Assembly (NCBI GenBank): GCA_013695975.1
Contig: JACCZL010000168.1
Span: forward strand, 1-7,239
Direction: 5' to 3'
DNA length: 7,239 nucleotides
From: Chloroflexota bacterium
Lineage (GTDB): Bacteria > Chloroflexota > UBA6077 > JACCZL01
The position numbers and the translations under genes were made by a program. Below, piece after piece: positions 5,302 through 7,239 of this stretch (positions are counted from its first letter, which is position 1; each line of letters starts with the position of its first letter). The notes beneath the pieces were generated by a model. It was not told the origin of the DNA. It saw only the letters and a program-made list of their open reading frames with translations, and ran no database searches.

Positions 5302-5308
5302 CCGCTGT

Positions 5309-5330
5309 CGGACCCCCGCGAGGGGGTCCG
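5309..5330 (+). terminator. Strong hairpin downstream of tRNA-Ser
   Basis: CGGACCCCC at 5309-5317 pairs without mismatch with GGGGGTCCG at 5322-5330, closed by a GCGA tetraloop of the GNRA type. It begins eight bases after the tRNA 3' end. There is no long T-run after it (GAGTCCCTTAA follows), so it may end transcription only partly, or protect the 3' end before trimming. Confidence 0.65.
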
Positions 5331-5406
5331 AGTCCCTTAAGGTCGGACGGTGCGAGTGAGGATCGCTGGTTCCTCGAGTGTCCCGACCAAGCGGGAGTGA
5401 GGCGAG

Positions 5407-7239
5407 ATGGTGCGGCTGTCCAGGATCGTCGCGCCGGCACGGGGTCTTTGCCTGCTGCTTCTCGCCTTCGTCGCGAGCGGAGCGGTCTTCCCATCGGTCG
5501 ATCGAGCGGCGGCAAGCAGCGTGGCCGCGCCGAGCCTCGCCTGCCGATCCGGTCAACAGCCGGCCGGCCCCCGCGCCGAAGACCAGCTCGTGCTGACCTA
5601 TCTGTATTACTGGTACGACGCGCTGAGCCTCGACGACCCTGGCCTGACGCTCCACCCGCCGAGCGGAACGCCGTTCGACTGGGCCGACCCGAACTGGCAC
5701 CGTCAACAGCTCGCCGACATGACCGAGGCCGGCGTCGACGTCGCGCTGGCGGTGTACTGGGGTGACGGGCCTACCTGGTCCATCCACGGCCTCGACGCCC
5801 TCGTGGCCGCGCGCGAATCGCTGCTCATCAGCGGTCAGCGCCCACCCACCCTGGGCCTGTTCTTCGATTCGAACCTGTATGCCAACCTGCTGGCCGACTT
5901 CCCGGCCCTTGGAGACCTGACCAGTGACGCGGGGCTCGACATCTTCGCCGGCCAGATCGCCAGCTTCTTCGAGCGCGTCCCTCCCTGCCACTGGGCCCGG
6001 ATCGACGGGCGACCGCTGATCTTTCTGTGGCGCCCGGACACCGAGGATGGTGGCGTCCTACGCTTCGAGCCAAGCACCCTCGAGGCCCTGTATGCGCGGC
6101 TCGAGCGGCGGCTCGGGATGCGACCGTACATCGTTCGCGAGCGAACCTGGGACAGCTATGCGCGAGCCGAGAACCTCGTGCTCGAGACCGAGGACATGTT
6201 CGCCTGGGGGGCCGCGTTGCAGGGACCGCTGTTCGCGGGCCGCACCGCGGCGGTCGGCCCCGGCTACGACGATCGGCTCCTCGTCGACCGGCCCGGCTAC
6301 GTCCGCGACCGTGATGGGGGCCAGGGCTACGCGCGCGATCTCCGCGAGGTGGTCTTGAGCGGCGTACCGTGGCTGCTCCTCGAGACCTGGAACGAGCTGT
6401 GGGAAGCGACCGCGATCGGCGAAACGGCCCAGTACGGTCGCGCCTACCTCAGCCTCACTAGAGAGTACCTGGAGGTTTTTCGGCGGCTCGGCCAGCATCG
6501 TGTCCGCGATGGCTGGGTCGACCTGGGCCATGCCCGGGTCAACTATCTCGCCTGGCTGACCGAGGCGCCGGAGGAGCGGGGCACTCCGGTCTTCGTGGGT
6601 GGCCGCATCGGCGCCCGCCCCCACGTCGAGCCCGAGGATGGGGCCGGCTACTTCCAGTTCGCCCTGCCGCCGCGGCTGCGTCCGGACGGCTCCGTCTCGA
6701 TCGCGGTGCGGGTGGAGTACTTCGACGACGGCGACGGCAGCTTCCTGCTCGAGTACGACGGCGAGGACGAGGACGCGCCCGGCAAGGGCGCCTTCACGCC
6801 AACCGCCGCCGTGACGCTCGAGGGCACCGCCAGCTGGCGCACCCACGAGTTCATCCTGCCGTCGGCTGGGCTTCGGCGCCGCCAGTACGGGGGCTACGGC
6901 GACTTCCGGATCCAGGATCTGCCGACCGAGGGCGAGCCCCCCCACATCTTTGGGCGAGTCGTCGTGAGCGTCGCGCCGAGCGACCGCCCGATCCTGCTCG
7001 GGCCAGAAGATCTGTCTGCCCTGGGACCGCGCTCGGGTCACTTCTTCGAGCTCCATTGGCGCGGCGTCACGGCGGCAGCAGCCTACGCGGTCGAGCTCCT
7101 CCCGCCCGACACCGGCGAGCGCACGCCCCATGCCTTCACCACGCTCGAGCGACAGCGCTGCCAGGGCGGCCCCGCCTGGACGGAGCACAGCCCGACCCGC
7201 GCCCTGACTGCCGAGACGCGTTGTCTCCTCGAGCACGTC
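5407..7239 (+). CDS. Secreted GH99/DUF5010-like glycosidase-type protein with beta-sandwich and Ig-like modules (3' end cut off)
   Basis: The frame is open from the ATG at 5407 to the last base, 611 codons, with no stop. A GGGAG site lies nine bases upstream of the ATG. Residues 1 to about 38 are a signal peptide (MVRLSR, then GLCLLLLAFVASGAVF), so the protein is exported. Residues 60-360 look like a TIM-barrel hydrolase of the GH99/GH71/DUF5010 kind: LTYLYYWYDA (63-72), DWADPNWHRQQLADMTEAGV (91-110), TLGLFFDSN (148-156), GRPLIFLWRP (201-210), VGPGYDDR (283-290) and WLLLETWNELWEATAIGET (322-340). The last motif resembles the SWNEWxEG segment of that clan, with glutamates as candidate catalytic residues. 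Residues 395-522 form a beta-sandwich (VRVEYFDDGDGSFLLEYDG, then YGGYGDFRI) suggestive of carbohydrate binding. From about 525 there is an Ig/FN3-like module (ELHWRGVTAAAAYAVEL). The substrate is unknown and the family assignment is from motif resemblance. Confidence 0.8.
   Translation, partial: MVRLSRIVAPARGLCLLLLAFVASGAVFPSVDRAAASSVAAPSLACRSGQQPAGPRAEDQLVLTYLYYWYDALSLDDPGLTLHPPSGTPFDWADPNWHRQQLADMTEAGVDVALAVYWGDGPTWSIHGLDALVAARESLLISGQRPPTLGLFFDSNLYANLLADFPALGDLTSDAGLDIFAGQIASFFERVPPCHWARIDGRPLIFLWRPDTEDGGVLRFEPSTLEALYARLERRLGMRPYIVRERTWDSYARAENLVLETEDMFAWGAALQGPLFAGRTAAVGPGYDDRLLVDRPGYVRDRDGGQGYARDLREVVLSGVPWLLLETWNELWEATAIGETAQYGRAYLSLTREYLEVFRRLGQHRVRDGWVDLGHARVNYLAWLTEAPEERGTPVFVGGRIGARPHVEPEDGAGYFQFALPPRLRPDGSVSIAVRVEYFDDGDGSFLLEYDGEDEDAPGKGAFTPTAAVTLEGTASWRTHEFILPSAGLRRRQYGGYGDFRIQDLPTEGEPPHIFGRVVVSVAPSDRPILLGPEDLSALGPRSGHFFELHWRGVTAAAAYAVELLPPDTGERTPHAFTTLERQRCQGGPAWTEHSPTRALTAETRCLLEHV

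Noticed and set aside
5245..5991. A 248-codon minus-strand open frame
   Set aside because: It crosses the tRNA-Ser(GCT) gene and its terminator, and lies antisense to the secreted protein's signal peptide and barrel start. It is a shadow.
6058..7236. A 392-codon minus-strand open frame opposite the secreted protein gene
   Set aside because: The plus-strand frame has a signal peptide, recognisable motifs and domain structure. The antisense frame is a by-product of GC-rich codon use and resembles no family.
1..7239. CRISPR array, transposase or toxin-antitoxin genes
   Set aside because: No regularly spaced repeats of the right size, no transposase motifs and no paired small genes were found on either strand.

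Overview
The window is GC-rich bacterial DNA with GTG starts, strong GGAGG-type ribosome binding sites and a tRNA gene without an encoded CCA. The mix of genes (a coiled-coil EVS-type PD-(D/E)XK protein, a metallo-beta-lactamase/receiver fusion, cobalt-type nitrile hydratase, a Thr/Pro-linker lipoprotein and a secreted glycosidase-like protein) best fits Chloroflexota or a similar high-GC environmental lineage. That assignment is inference: there is no rRNA or marker gene here.

Layout. Positions 1-515 contain no intact gene. They hold a probable broken calcium-binding (TSP3/dockerin-like) C-terminus on the minus strand. At 516-568 lies the 3' half of a tRNA-Ser(TGA) that begins exactly at the anticodon loop and has no 5' half, the usual scar of site-specific integration into a tRNA gene. 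The orientation puts the putative integrated element to the left (1-515 and beyond) and the resumed chromosome to the right.

From 664 onward the genes are intact: a minus-strand coiled-coil PD-(D/E)XK-like protein (664-1362); divergently, a lipoprotein with two FxLYD-like domains (1475-2449); and tail-to-tail with it a minus-strand metallo-hydrolase fused to a complete response-regulator receiver (2482-3807), with its own TTGACA promoter. Upstream on the minus strand are the cobalt-type nitrile hydratase alpha subunit (3927-4583) and, before it, a stand-alone copy of only the C-terminal domain of the beta subunit (4730-5002). The gap between these two holds a palindromic repeat-like hairpin. 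The beta N-terminal domain, which carries conserved active-site residues in known enzymes, is not in the window.

A complete tRNA-Ser(GCT) with a clear promoter and a downstream hairpin follows (5208-5330). The right quarter is a large plus-strand exported protein (5407 to beyond the window end, 611 codons visible). It has a signal peptide, a GH99/DUF5010-like barrel, a beta-sandwich module and an Ig/FN3-like module.

Apart from the nitrile hydratase pair, the genes look like independent transcription units rather than one pathway. No complete novel system is evident. The most notable points are the tRNA scar, the split and incomplete nitrile hydratase locus, and the fused MBL-receiver protein.
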